From Bacteroidota bacterium (GTDB taxonomy: Bacteria; Bacteroidota; Ignavibacteria; UBA10030; UBA8401), in NCBI GenBank assembly GCA_008933835.1, contig WBUG01000021.1, positions 1 to 46,125 of the forward strand: DNA of 46,125 nucleotides, given 5' to 3'. The position numbers and the translations under genes are program-made. Of the stretch, positions 7,429 through 14,656 are shown piece by piece; the stretch's first letter is position 1; each line of letters starts with the position of its first letter. The notes beneath the pieces were generated by a model, which searched no databases, was not told the DNA's origin, and saw nothing but the letters and a program-made list of their open reading frames with translations.

Positions 7429-7582
7429 CCGAACAACAGAGCGCGCAAAGCGGCTCATCGACGGTAAGATAGGGAAGAAATCCCCCCTCTGCAATCGGTA
7501 TTTCCCGTCGAAGACCCCCGCGCCGCGTCCTGTCCGTACCATCGCACCATCCGTCCCAACGGACACGAAAGGAGTCCTCGCT

Positions 7583-8530
7583 ATGACCGTTTCCCTTCCC
7601 CTCCGCACCGGCGTCCTCATGAGCGTCCTGCTGTTGAGCACCTTCTCACCTCTTCCGGCCGCATCGCCGGAGCAGGGACGGCAGAAGATCGGCGTGCTGC
7701 TCGCCAATCACGGTTCCCGTTCCGCCACGTGGAGGAACGCGCTGACGGACCTGGAGGCCGGCGTCCGTGACCGTCTGCTGGCCGTCCCGGGAGTGACCGG
7801 CGTGAAGACGGCGTTCATGGAGTACAACGAACCGTCCATCGCCACGCGCATGAAGGAGTTCGACGCCGAAGGATACACCGACGTCATCATCGTGCCGGTG
7901 TTCCTGACGGTGAGCGCCCATACGTTCGACGACATCCCCACCATCCTCGGTCGGAAGACCGATCCGCACTCGCTGGAACTGCTGAAGATCGAGCGCATCG
8001 AACGGTACACCCCGAAGGCCTCCACCGTCATCGCACCGACGCTCGATTTCACCGCGCTGCTCAAGGAGAACATCGTGCGGCGGGCCGCGGCGCTGTCCGC
8101 GGACGCGAAGAACGAGGGGCTCGTGCTCATCGCGTACGGCGACGCACAGTACGAGCGGGAGTGGATCGAGCTGATGAACGCCGTCGGCGAGCATGTGAAG
8201 AAGGAACTGGGCATCGCCTCCTACGCGTACGGATGGTGCGGACACATCGCCCATTACGATCCGCAGCGAACCACGGACGCCATCGGACATGTCCTGGCGA
8301 AGAAGGAGAAGGCGGTAGTGGTGCCGGTGCTGGTGGCACACGACGAGATGTTCCAGGTGAAGATCATCGGCGACGGCATCGCGGCCGTTCCCGACCACCG
8401 GCGCCGGGTGGCGTACAGACCCGACTCCATCCTGCCGGACCCGGCCGTCGAGCGGTGGATCGTCGACGCGGTGCACCGCGAGGCGTCCGGTCTCCGCGCC
8501 ACCACATCGTCGCAGGAGGGCGGGCGGTGA
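7583..8530 (+). CDS. Exported CbiX/CbiK-like chelatase
   Basis: A 315-residue class II chelatase-like protein. A hydrophobic signal sequence (residues about 8-27, VLMSVLLLSTFSPLPAA) indicates export. The first half carries both hallmark histidines of CbiX: ANHGSR (His43) and VPVFLTVSAHTFDDIP (His113). The second repeat has YGDAQYEREW, where the usual HG reads YG, and VPVLVAHDEMFQ. Cytoplasmic CbiX/CbiK insert Co into sirohydrochlorin, and a periplasmic haem-associated CbiK exists in Desulfovibrio. No cobalamin genes are nearby; the neighbours are haem-uptake genes, so haem demetallation or haem/tetrapyrrole handling is the favoured inference. The ribosome-binding site AAAGGAG precedes the ATG, and the stop overlaps the next gene (GTGA). 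Confidence 0.75.
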   Translation: MTVSLPLRTGVLMSVLLLSTFSPLPAASPEQGRQKIGVLLANHGSRSATWRNALTDLEAGVRDRLLAVPGVTGVKTAFMEYNEPSIATRMKEFDAEGYTDVIIVPVFLTVSAHTFDDIPTILGRKTDPHSLELLKIERIERYTPKASTVIAPTLDFTALLKENIVRRAAALSADAKNEGLVLIAYGDAQYEREWIELMNAVGEHVKKELGIASYAYGWCGHIAHYDPQRTTDAIGHVLAKKEKAVVVPVLVAHDEMFQVKIIGDGIAAVPDHRRRVAYRPDSILPDPAVERWIVDAVHREASGLRATTSSQEGGR

Positions 8531-9093
8531 GCGGCGTGAACCTTCGGCGGTGGAACATCGTGCTCCACCGCGACATCGGCTACTTCCTCTCCGGGCTCGT
8601 CGTCATCTACTCTCTCTCCGGCATCGCGCTGAACCATGTGGACGACTGGAACCCCGATTTCATCATCACGAAACGGAGCGTGACGATTCCGGAGGGCATC
8701 GACCTGGACGGTACCGGATCCGAGACGCTCGCACAGCTGAACGCGCTGGTGAACGAGCCGCGGCAGACCGTGCACGACACGCCGGCGCCGGGGCACCTGA
8801 AACTGTACTACGACAATGCGACCTTCCACATCGACCTGCGGGCGCGGACAGGACAGTACGAGCGCATCGAGCGGCGTCCGGTGTTCTACGAATCGAACCT
8901 GCTCCACCGGAACACCGTGCGAGGCTGGAAGTGGATCTCGGACATCTTCGGCGTGCTGCTCATCTTCCTGAGCGTCTCCGGCTGGTTCATGCTGAAGGGG
9001 GCCAACGGGCTGTCCGGCCGCGGCAAGTGGTTCATCGCCGCCGGCATGCTCCCACCCGCCGCCGCGATGTTCCTGTTCTATGCATTGCAATGA
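8527..9093 (+). CDS. PepSY-associated transmembrane protein
   Basis: 188 residues from a GTG at 8527 that overlaps the preceding stop; a second GTG at 8536 is possible. It opens NLRRWNIVLHRDIGYFLSGLVVIYSLSGIALNHVDDW, the basic-aromatic lead plus first helix typical of PepSY_TM proteins. A soluble loop of about 100 residues follows (LKLYYDNATFHIDLRARTGQYE, a PepSY-like strand pair). Two further helices lie near the end (WISDIFGVLLIFLSVSGWFMLKG and FIAAGMLPPAAAMFLFYAL). Such proteins often accompany TonB-dependent siderophore or haem receptors and may move electrons or reduce iron across the membrane; that role is inferred. The stop overlaps the monooxygenase ATG. Confidence 0.75.
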   Translation: MSGVNLRRWNIVLHRDIGYFLSGLVVIYSLSGIALNHVDDWNPDFIITKRSVTIPEGIDLDGTGSETLAQLNALVNEPRQTVHDTPAPGHLKLYYDNATFHIDLRARTGQYERIERRPVFYESNLLHRNTVRGWKWISDIFGVLLIFLSVSGWFMLKGANGLSGRGKWFIAAGMLPPAAAMFLFYALQ

Positions 9094-9458
9094 CCGTTCA
9101 CCGACACCAACCATCGACGCCCATGGAACGCCGACCCGCCTTCGTTGCCATCAATTTCATCACCTGCACACCGTCGTACCGTGCGAGGTTCGAAGAGGTC
9201 TTCGCGACCCGTGCCCATGCCATCGACCGGATGCCCGGATTCGTGGAGATGCAGGTGCTCCGTCCGAAGGAGGAGAACGGGACGTACCTCATCGTGAGTC
9301 ACTGGGAGAGCGAGGAGGCGTTCAAGCACTGGACCGATTCGCCGGAGTTCCTCGAAGGACACCGGCGCGGTTTCGCCGATGTCGCCGAAGCCAGGAAGAA
9401 GGGTGAGGAACCTCCGATGCGTTCCGACTTCAAGGTATACGATGTCCTGAGCCGGTGA
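9090..9458 (+). CDS. HmoA/IsdG-like antibiotic-biosynthesis-monooxygenase-fold protein
   Basis: 122 residues from an ATG overlapping the previous stop; an ATG at 9123 (MERRPAFVAINF) is an alternative. The dimeric ABM fold is visible: AFVAINFITC strand, YRARFEEVFATRAHAIDRMPGF helix, then MQVLRP, TYLIVSHWESEEAFKHWTDSPEF and a C-terminal FKVYDVL strand. This pattern (MPGFxxxxVLRP ... YLIVSHWESEEAFKxW) is characteristic of HmoA/HmoB haem-degrading monooxygenases. No signal peptide is present, so it would act in the cytoplasm on imported haem. Placement between PepSY and a TonB receptor supports haem use. Confidence 0.75.
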   Translation: MTVHRHQPSTPMERRPAFVAINFITCTPSYRARFEEVFATRAHAIDRMPGFVEMQVLRPKEENGTYLIVSHWESEEAFKHWTDSPEFLEGHRRGFADVAEARKKGEEPPMRSDFKVYDVLSR

Positions 9459-9501
9459 CATCACCGGCAGGTTGAAAAGTATGGCACGGAATTGGAAACT
9501 T

Positions 9502-9518
9502 ACATTGTCATACAATGT
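9502..9518 (+). promoter_or_regulatory. Candidate operator upstream of the TonB receptor
   Basis: ACATTGTCATACAATGT is a perfect 7-3-7 inverted repeat, 38 bases upstream of the receptor ATG at 9556, in an AT-rich gap that could hold a promoter. It does not match the fur operator at 4395-4419, so the binding protein is unknown. Its symmetry and position suggest separate control of the receptor and HmuY-like genes. Confidence 0.45.
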
Positions 9519-9555
9519 TCTTTCACCGGTAAACAAACAGCAGTACAACGAAACA

Positions 9556-11733
9556 ATGAAATCTCTTAACTTTTTCATCGCTTTCATCATTTTCTCCAGT
9601 GTTTCCAGCGCCGGCAGTATACGTGGAAAAGTCACTCTTGGGAACGAGAAGATGACCATTTCCGGTGTGAGCATTCATTTAGTGGATAAAAAAGTCCGTT
9701 TTGGCACTGATAGGAATGGCGAGTTCGTCATTCCCAACCTTACCAAAGGAACCTTTACGATTGAAGCGATGCAACTGGGGTATACCCGTTCGTCCGTGAC
9801 GGTGACGCTGGTGAGCGACAACGACGTGCAGGAGGTGTCACTTCATCTGGAGGAGTCACCCTTCCAATTGAACGAAGTGGTGGTCACCGGTTCGTTCAAT
9901 AAGCACCTCCTGAAGGACGCGCCGGTCATCACCGAGGTGATCGGCCGGCGGGACATCGAGCGGACCGGGAGCGCCGACCTTTCCGAGGTCATCCGGACGC
10001 AGACCGGCATCGAGCTCGGTACCAGCATCGGACAGACGCAGAACGTGCGGATGCAGGGACTGAACAAGAACCAGGTGCTGGTGCTCGTGGACGGCGAACG
10101 GATGTCCGGCAAAGTGGACGACGCCGTGGACCTCGGCCAGATCCCGGTGAACATGATCGAGAAGATCGAGGTGGTGAAGGGTCCCCTCTCCTCCATCTAC
10201 GGTTCCGAAGCGATCGGCGGCGTGGTGAACATCATCACGAAGAATCCGAAGCATGCACCCTCGTTGCATGCGGGAGTGACCGGCGGTTCCAACGGACGTC
10301 AGGACTACGAACTGGCGGCCGCCCATACCTTCGGCGGGCTGTTCGATTCCACGCACGAGCTCTCGATGCTCGTCAACGCCGGCTACAACAAGTACTTCGG
10401 CGTGACGCACTACGACACCTCGTTCTCCTTCGACGGCATTCCGGAGTACGACCGAAAGAACGTGGACCTGAAGCTGAACTTCTCGAACGGTGACCGGCTG
10501 CAGGCGGACGTGAAGGCGGGGTACTTCGAGGATTACATGATCTGGCAGGCGAGCTCCATCGACTTCTACGAGACCGAGACCAAGGCTACGAACCGGAAAC
10601 GGACCCTCTCCTCCTCGCTCAACTACCAGTTGACGAACGGTTCGAACATCAGGGTGTCCGCCCACTACTCCGAGAACGAACACGGTTCGGTGAAGATCGC
10701 CAACACCGGCGTGCACGCAGACCCCAACATCGCGACCGAGAAGGTGCAGACCTACCGCGGACAGTACACCTTCATCCCGTACGCCTCCAGCGTACTCACC
10801 ATCGGCGCGGAACACAACTCGGAAGGCTCGACCTCCGGACGGCTGAAGGAGGGCGCACGCACCATCGCCAACGACGTGGCGTACGTCGAGGACGAATGGT
10901 CCATCGGCGACTACACGCTCGCGTTCGGCGGACGCTACTCGGCGAACTCGGTCTTCGGCGGCTTCTTCGCCCCGCGGCTCAGCTTCCGCTACAAAGCGAC
11001 GGAGAAGCTGACGTTCCGGGCGTCGTACGGCCGCGGCTTCCGGGCGCCGAGCTTCATCGAGCTGTTCTTCGATTTCAACCACTCCGCGCTCAACTATGTG
11101 GTGGAGGGGAACACCGCCCTGCAGCCCGAGAAATCACACGGCTTCAACTTCGGGATCGACTACGCCCGGGACGACATCATCTGGTTCCGGACGAACTTCT
11201 ACTACAACGACGTGACGAACCTCATCGAAGACTACATCAAGCAGCAGGCGACCGTCGGGAACCCGTACACCATCTTCTCCTACCTCAACATCGCCGAGGC
11301 GGTGACGAAGGGGGTGGACGTGGACGTGGACATCCAGCTCCACCATACGACGCTGCTGAGCGTCGGCTACAATTACACCTCCGCCACGGACGGCAACGGC
11401 GTGGAGCTCCCCTTCCGCACGCCGCACACCGTCACGGTGAAAGGGACGTACGACCATCCGGCGTGGGGCACCTCGTTCAACCTCCGCGCGCGCTGGCAGG
11501 ACGCGACGCTCGTCAACGACCGTCGGCAGAACAATCAGACCCTCACCGGCGCGGTGGAGGAATCGGACATCGTCACGCCGGCCCACGGTGTCGTGGACCT
11601 GAAGGCCATCCAGCCGGTGTACGACATGGTGCAGGTGTCCGCGGGCATCAACAACGTTCTCAACAAGACCGTCTTCCCGTACGGTCAGATCAAAGGACGG
11701 GAGTTCTTTGCAGGCATCCAGATCCGACTCTAA
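9556..11733 (+). CDS. TonB-dependent outer-membrane receptor, probable haem receptor
   Basis: A 725-residue receptor. The chosen ATG (9556) gives a signal peptide (MKSLNFFIAFIIFSSVSSAG); a longer frame from 9472 would put untypical residues before it and run across the candidate operator. Next comes a carboxypeptidase-regulatory-like domain (about 21-95, SIRGKVTLGNEKMTISGVSI), then the plug (DAPVITEVIGRRDIE ... VLVLVDGERMSGK ... IEVVKGPLSSIYGSEAIGG). The beta-barrel ends in the aromatic/charged strand FFAGIQIRL. The FRAP-like segment YGRGFRAPSFIELFF and NPL-like GNTALQPEKS are present as in haem receptors. The first ~80 codons are markedly AT-richer than the rest. It is followed 27 bases later by the HmuY-like lipoprotein, the classical HmuR-HmuY pairing. 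Confidence 0.9.
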   Translation: MKSLNFFIAFIIFSSVSSAGSIRGKVTLGNEKMTISGVSIHLVDKKVRFGTDRNGEFVIPNLTKGTFTIEAMQLGYTRSSVTVTLVSDNDVQEVSLHLEESPFQLNEVVVTGSFNKHLLKDAPVITEVIGRRDIERTGSADLSEVIRTQTGIELGTSIGQTQNVRMQGLNKNQVLVLVDGERMSGKVDDAVDLGQIPVNMIEKIEVVKGPLSSIYGSEAIGGVVNIITKNPKHAPSLHAGVTGGSNGRQDYELAAAHTFGGLFDSTHELSMLVNAGYNKYFGVTHYDTSFSFDGIPEYDRKNVDLKLNFSNGDRLQADVKAGYFEDYMIWQASSIDFYETETKATNRKRTLSSSLNYQLTNGSNIRVSAHYSENEHGSVKIANTGVHADPNIATEKVQTYRGQYTFIPYASSVLTIGAEHNSEGSTSGRLKEGARTIANDVAYVEDEWSIGDYTLAFGGRYSANSVFGGFFAPRLSFRYKATEKLTFRASYGRGFRAPSFIELFFDFNHSALNYVVEGNTALQPEKSHGFNFGIDYARDDIIWFRTNFYYNDVTNLIEDYIKQQATVGNPYTIFSYLNIAEAVTKGVDVDVDIQLHHTTLLSVGYNYTSATDGNGVELPFRTPHTVTVKGTYDHPAWGTSFNLRARWQDATLVNDRRQNNQTLTGAVEESDIVTPAHGVVDLKAIQPVYDMVQVSAGINNVLNKTVFPYGQIKGREFFAGIQIRL

Positions 11734-11760
11734 CCCAACAACCATCTCAAAGGAAGCATC

Positions 11761-12732
11761 ATGAAACGTTCCCTGCTCTTCGCCGTTCTGGCCGCGGCGG
11801 TCTTCATCGGCTGCGAAAAGGACGATGACAATCCGGTCGATCCCGGCACCAACACCGGCGCGACCTTCACCACCGGAAACATCAAGACGCGCCCGGTCCA
11901 TTTCAGCTTCGCGACCAAGGACACCGTCGCCGCCTCGGCCGCGTGGGACATGAAACTGACCACCCTCTATTCCCCGGACGATTCGCTGCGTCAGTATCCC
12001 TTCCCCGGCATCGTGCTGAACCCGACCACCGGCGTCACCGGCACGTTCGTGGACCAGAAGTTCGACCTCGTCACCGCCTCCGCCGTGACCGGCCTGAAAA
12101 AGGACATCCTGGACACGGTGGCGGTGGACAGCATCCGCACCAGCATCAAGACTTCACCGGTCTACTACAGCTTCGACCTTCGTGACACCGTCTCCGCCTC
12201 CGGAAACTGGGACATCAAATGGACCGTCAACGCTTCGAACGAACCGCTCGTCGTCCTGAACCGGAACAAGGGCGTGACCGGCACCGTGCTGGAGGGGACC
12301 GATTTCGCGACGCTGAACACCGCGGCCTTGTCGCTCGGCACCACCGATGCGAACGATACCACCCTGGTGATCGGCAACAAGTGCTTCCTGTACGCCGGTC
12401 CGCCGACGCACCGCCTGAACCCTGTCGCCGGCCGCGTCTTTGTGGTGCGGACCATCAACGGCGCGCGGGTGAAGTTCCGGACCCTGTCATACTACAACGC
12501 GGCCGGAACCTCCGGTTTCCCGAAGTTCGAGTACGCCGCTCCCGAGCGGTACTCCATCGGCACGTTCATCCTGAAGTACGCCGGTCCGCCGACACATAAA
12601 CTGAACCCGTTCACCGACCGGACGTTCGTCGTCAAGACCGGCGCGGGCGCCTTCGTGAAGTTCGAGATTCTCACCTACTACAACGAAGCCGGCACTTCGG
12701 GTTACGTGAAGTTCAAGTACCAGATCCAGTGA
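11761..12732 (+). CDS. HmuY-like haem-binding lipoprotein with duplicated half-domains
   Basis: A 323-residue lipoprotein (signal peptide, lipobox FIGC, Cys18). Two N-terminal units resemble each other: residues about 43-107 (TRPVHFSFATKDTVAASAAW) and 131-190 (TSPVYYSFDLRDTVSASGNW), each ending in a GVTGT...DF/FDL segment. Two C-terminal units follow: 211-272 (YAGPPTHRLNP, FVVRTINGARVKF, YYNAAGTSG) and 273-323 (YAGPPTHKLNP, FVVKTGAGAFVKF, YYNEAGTSG). In HmuY proteins one A-like half is followed by one B-like half with an HxIxP and a V.R/KT.dGkyaKlqilsYY motif. Here each half is doubled (A-A-B-B). The ribosome-binding site AAAGGAA is present and a terminator follows. Haem binding is inferred from family and neighbour. 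Confidence 0.8.
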   Translation: MKRSLLFAVLAAAVFIGCEKDDDNPVDPGTNTGATFTTGNIKTRPVHFSFATKDTVAASAAWDMKLTTLYSPDDSLRQYPFPGIVLNPTTGVTGTFVDQKFDLVTASAVTGLKKDILDTVAVDSIRTSIKTSPVYYSFDLRDTVSASGNWDIKWTVNASNEPLVVLNRNKGVTGTVLEGTDFATLNTAALSLGTTDANDTTLVIGNKCFLYAGPPTHRLNPVAGRVFVVRTINGARVKFRTLSYYNAAGTSGFPKFEYAAPERYSIGTFILKYAGPPTHKLNPFTDRTFVVKTGAGAFVKFEILTYYNEAGTSGYVKFKYQIQ

Positions 12733-12753
12733 CCGCAACGGTCCCGGACAACA

Positions 12754-12787
12754 GGGGGAGCGGCCCGGCCGTTCCCTCTTTTTTTTT
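12754..12787 (+). terminator. Rho-independent terminator of the haem locus
   Basis: GGGGAGCGGCC pairs with GGCCGTTCCC (one G-U wobble) around a single C turn, followed by a run of nine T after a C. It lies 22 bases after the stop of the HmuY-like gene. Confidence 0.85.
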
Positions 12788-12791
12788 GAAC

Positions 12792-12821
12792 TTGCATGAT
12801 ACCGGCCTTGTTGTGTATCAT
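12792..12821 (+). promoter_or_regulatory. Promoter of the SufT-like gene with embedded inverted repeat
   Basis: TTGCAT (12792-12797) and TATCAT (12816-12821) are 18 bases apart. ATGATAC (12796-12802) and GTATCAT (12815-12821) form a perfect 7-bp inverted repeat that spans the spacer and overlaps the -10, a plausible operator. A GAGGAG ribosome-binding site precedes the ATG at 12842. Confidence 0.5.
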
Positions 12822-12841
12822 AGTGCAGAGGAGCAACGACC

Positions 12842-13165
12842 ATGGAAGAGACCATTACCCCCACACCCACGAAAGAGATGGTCTACACCGCCCTGAAGGA
12901 CGTGTACGACCCCGAGATCCCGGTGAGCATCGTGGACCTGGGCTTGGTGTACGACGTGAAGATCATCGACGACTGGATCGGCGTCAAGATGACCCTCACC
13001 TCCCCCGGCTGCGGTCTCGCCAATCAGATCGCCGACGCCGTACGCCGCCGTGTCGCGTCGCTCCCCGGCGTGAGCGACGCCGATGTCCGCATCGTATGGC
13101 AGCCGGAATGGAACCCGTCCATGATGAGCGATGAGGCGAAAGCCAAAGTCCGCTTCACCGGTTAG
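12842..13165 (+). CDS. MIP18/SufT-family Fe-S cluster assembly factor
   Basis: A 107-residue single-domain protein of the MIP18 (DUF59) family. Diagnostic motifs are YDPEIPVSIVDLGLVYDVKI, the TSPGC motif (LTSPGCGLANQI, with the conserved reactive Cys) and the C-terminal VWQPEWNPSMMSDEAKAKV. SufT-like proteins help mature Fe-S proteins in the cytoplasm. It stands alone with its own promoter, downstream of the haem locus terminator, not in a suf operon. Confidence 0.9.
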   Translation: MEETITPTPTKEMVYTALKDVYDPEIPVSIVDLGLVYDVKIIDDWIGVKMTLTSPGCGLANQIADAVRRRVASLPGVSDADVRIVWQPEWNPSMMSDEAKAKVRFTG

Positions 13166-13291
13166 CCCCGCTGCAGCAATCAGGACGGTCCTCTCCCTTG
13201 CTTACCAACGACTCTCTCCGTACCTTTTCGCTCTGAACGCCGATAGTGGTCTCCGTTCGGCGTGCAGGGGCGTTTTTACCCCCTCCCGGGA

Positions 13292-13318
13292 CAACTTTTC
13301 GCTTGTTTGTGCGTCTAA
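13292..13318 (+). promoter_or_regulatory. Putative ECF sigma promoter of the efflux operon
   Basis: CAACTT (13292-13297), 16 bases, then TCTAA (13314-13318). The 16-mer TTGTTTGTGCGTCTAA (13303-13318) matches the region in front of the window's ECF sigma gene at 15 of 16 positions; the -35 parts are less alike and the spacers differ (16 against 18). Because the -10 abuts an in-frame ATG at 13319, that ATG cannot be translated from this promoter, which favours the ATG at 13364 as the gene start. Confidence 0.6.
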
Positions 13319-13363
13319 ATGACGTATCCCGTTCCTCATCAACGACTTTCCCCCGGCCCTCTT

Positions 13364-14656
13364 ATGAAGATCCCACAGTTGTTCCTCCGGTTCAGCCTCC
13401 TTTCCCGGCGTTCCCGCATCCTCATCAGTATCGTGATACCCGCCCTCCTGATCGTCCTCCTGTTCCTGATGACATCGGACGGCGTCGACGCGTCGTCGGA
13501 CCTCATCATCACCCCGGCCATCGGTGATTTTTCGGTGACCATCACCACGACGGGGGAACTGCAGGCGAAGAGCTCCATCGAGATCAAAGGACCCGAACAG
13601 GCGCGCGCCGCCGGCATCTGGCAGATGAAGATCTCGAACCTCATCGCCGAAGGGACGGTGGTGAAGAAGGGAGAGTTCGTGGCCGAACTGGACAAGGCCG
13701 AGGTCGCCAACCGCCTGAAAGAGTCGGAGCTCTCGGTCCAGAAACTGGACGCGCAGTACACCCAGGCGAAGCTGGACAGCACGCTCGCCCTCTCGCAGGC
13801 GCGGGACGAGCTCATCAACCTGCAGTACAGCCTGGAAGAGAAGAAGATCATCCTTGAGCAGTCCACCTACGAAGCCCCGGCGGTGCAACGGCAGGCGCAG
13901 ATCGACCATGACCGCGCACGCCGTTCGCTGGCGCAGGCAAAGAAGAACTACGTGACGAAGACGAAACAGTCCATCGCCAAGATCCAGGCGGTGGAGGCGG
14001 ACCTGCGGAAGGAACAACAGCGGATGGCGATCATGGTGGACGTGATGAAGCAGTTCACCATCCTGGCGCCGGCGGACGGTATGGTGGTGTACGCGCGGGA
14101 ATGGAACGGAAAGAAGAAGGTGGTGGGAGCCACGCTGAGCCCGTGGGAGCCGACGGTGGCGACGCTGCCGGACCTCACGACCATGGAGTCCATCACCTAC
14201 GTGAACGAGGTCGACATCCAGAAGATCGCGGTCGGACAGCCGGTGACGCTGCGGCTCGACGCCGATCCGAACAAGAAACTCGCCGGCACGGTGACGAACG
14301 TGGCCAACATCGGCGAGCAGCGTCCGAACTCCGACTCCAAGGTGTTCGAGGTGCGCATCGTCGTCACCGCGCAGGACACCACACTGCGTCCGGCCATGAC
14401 GACGGCGAACGAGATCCTCGTCGCCTCTGCCGCGAACGTGCTCTCGGTTCCGCTGGAGGCCATCCATACCGACCAGGGCGTGACGTTCGTCTATCTCAAG
14501 AAAGGCGGGGTCGTCCGGCAGGCGGTGACGCTCGGTCTGCAGAACGAGAACGCCGCGGTGGTCACCGCGGGGCTCCGTCCCGGCGATGCGGTGTACCTCT
14601 CCCCTCCCCCCGGTGCCGGGGAGGCCCCCATCAATCCGCTGCAGGCGTCGCTGTGA
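13364..14656 (+). CDS. MacA/HlyD-like periplasmic adaptor protein
   Basis: A 430-residue membrane fusion protein. A single N-terminal anchor (ILISIVIPALLIVLLFLM) is followed by the barrel-lipoyl half (TTTGELQAKSSIEIKGPE, EGTVVKKGEFVAELD), a long helical hairpin (residues about 110-240, rich in Ala/Gln/Lys/Glu), the second lipoyl strand set (FTILAPADGMVVYA), and beta-barrel and membrane-proximal domains (VGQPVTLRLDADPNKKLAGTV, VPLEAIHTDQGVTFVYL). It would link an inner-membrane permease to a TolC-type duct. The start at 13364 is preferred over 13319 because the putative promoter -10 ends at 13318. The stop overlaps the permease start (GTGA). Confidence 0.9.
   Translation: MKIPQLFLRFSLLSRRSRILISIVIPALLIVLLFLMTSDGVDASSDLIITPAIGDFSVTITTTGELQAKSSIEIKGPEQARAAGIWQMKISNLIAEGTVVKKGEFVAELDKAEVANRLKESELSVQKLDAQYTQAKLDSTLALSQARDELINLQYSLEEKKIILEQSTYEAPAVQRQAQIDHDRARRSLAQAKKNYVTKTKQSIAKIQAVEADLRKEQQRMAIMVDVMKQFTILAPADGMVVYAREWNGKKKVVGATLSPWEPTVATLPDLTTMESITYVNEVDIQKIAVGQPVTLRLDADPNKKLAGTVTNVANIGEQRPNSDSKVFEVRIVVTAQDTTLRPAMTTANEILVASAANVLSVPLEAIHTDQGVTFVYLKKGGVVRQAVTLGLQNENAAVVTAGLRPGDAVYLSPPPGAGEAPINPLQASL

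Noticed and set aside
7440-7540. Possible cobalamin riboswitch before the CbiX-like gene (GGGAA ... CTGC ... GAAGACC pieces)
   Set aside because: The conserved B12 box GCCACTG and the flanking stems of the class are missing; the resemblance is to scattered short pieces only.
13319-13363. ATG at 13319 as start of the MacA-like adaptor
   Set aside because: It directly abuts the putative promoter -10 (13314-13318), and the 15 added residues have no signal-anchor character; the ATG at 13364 is preferred.
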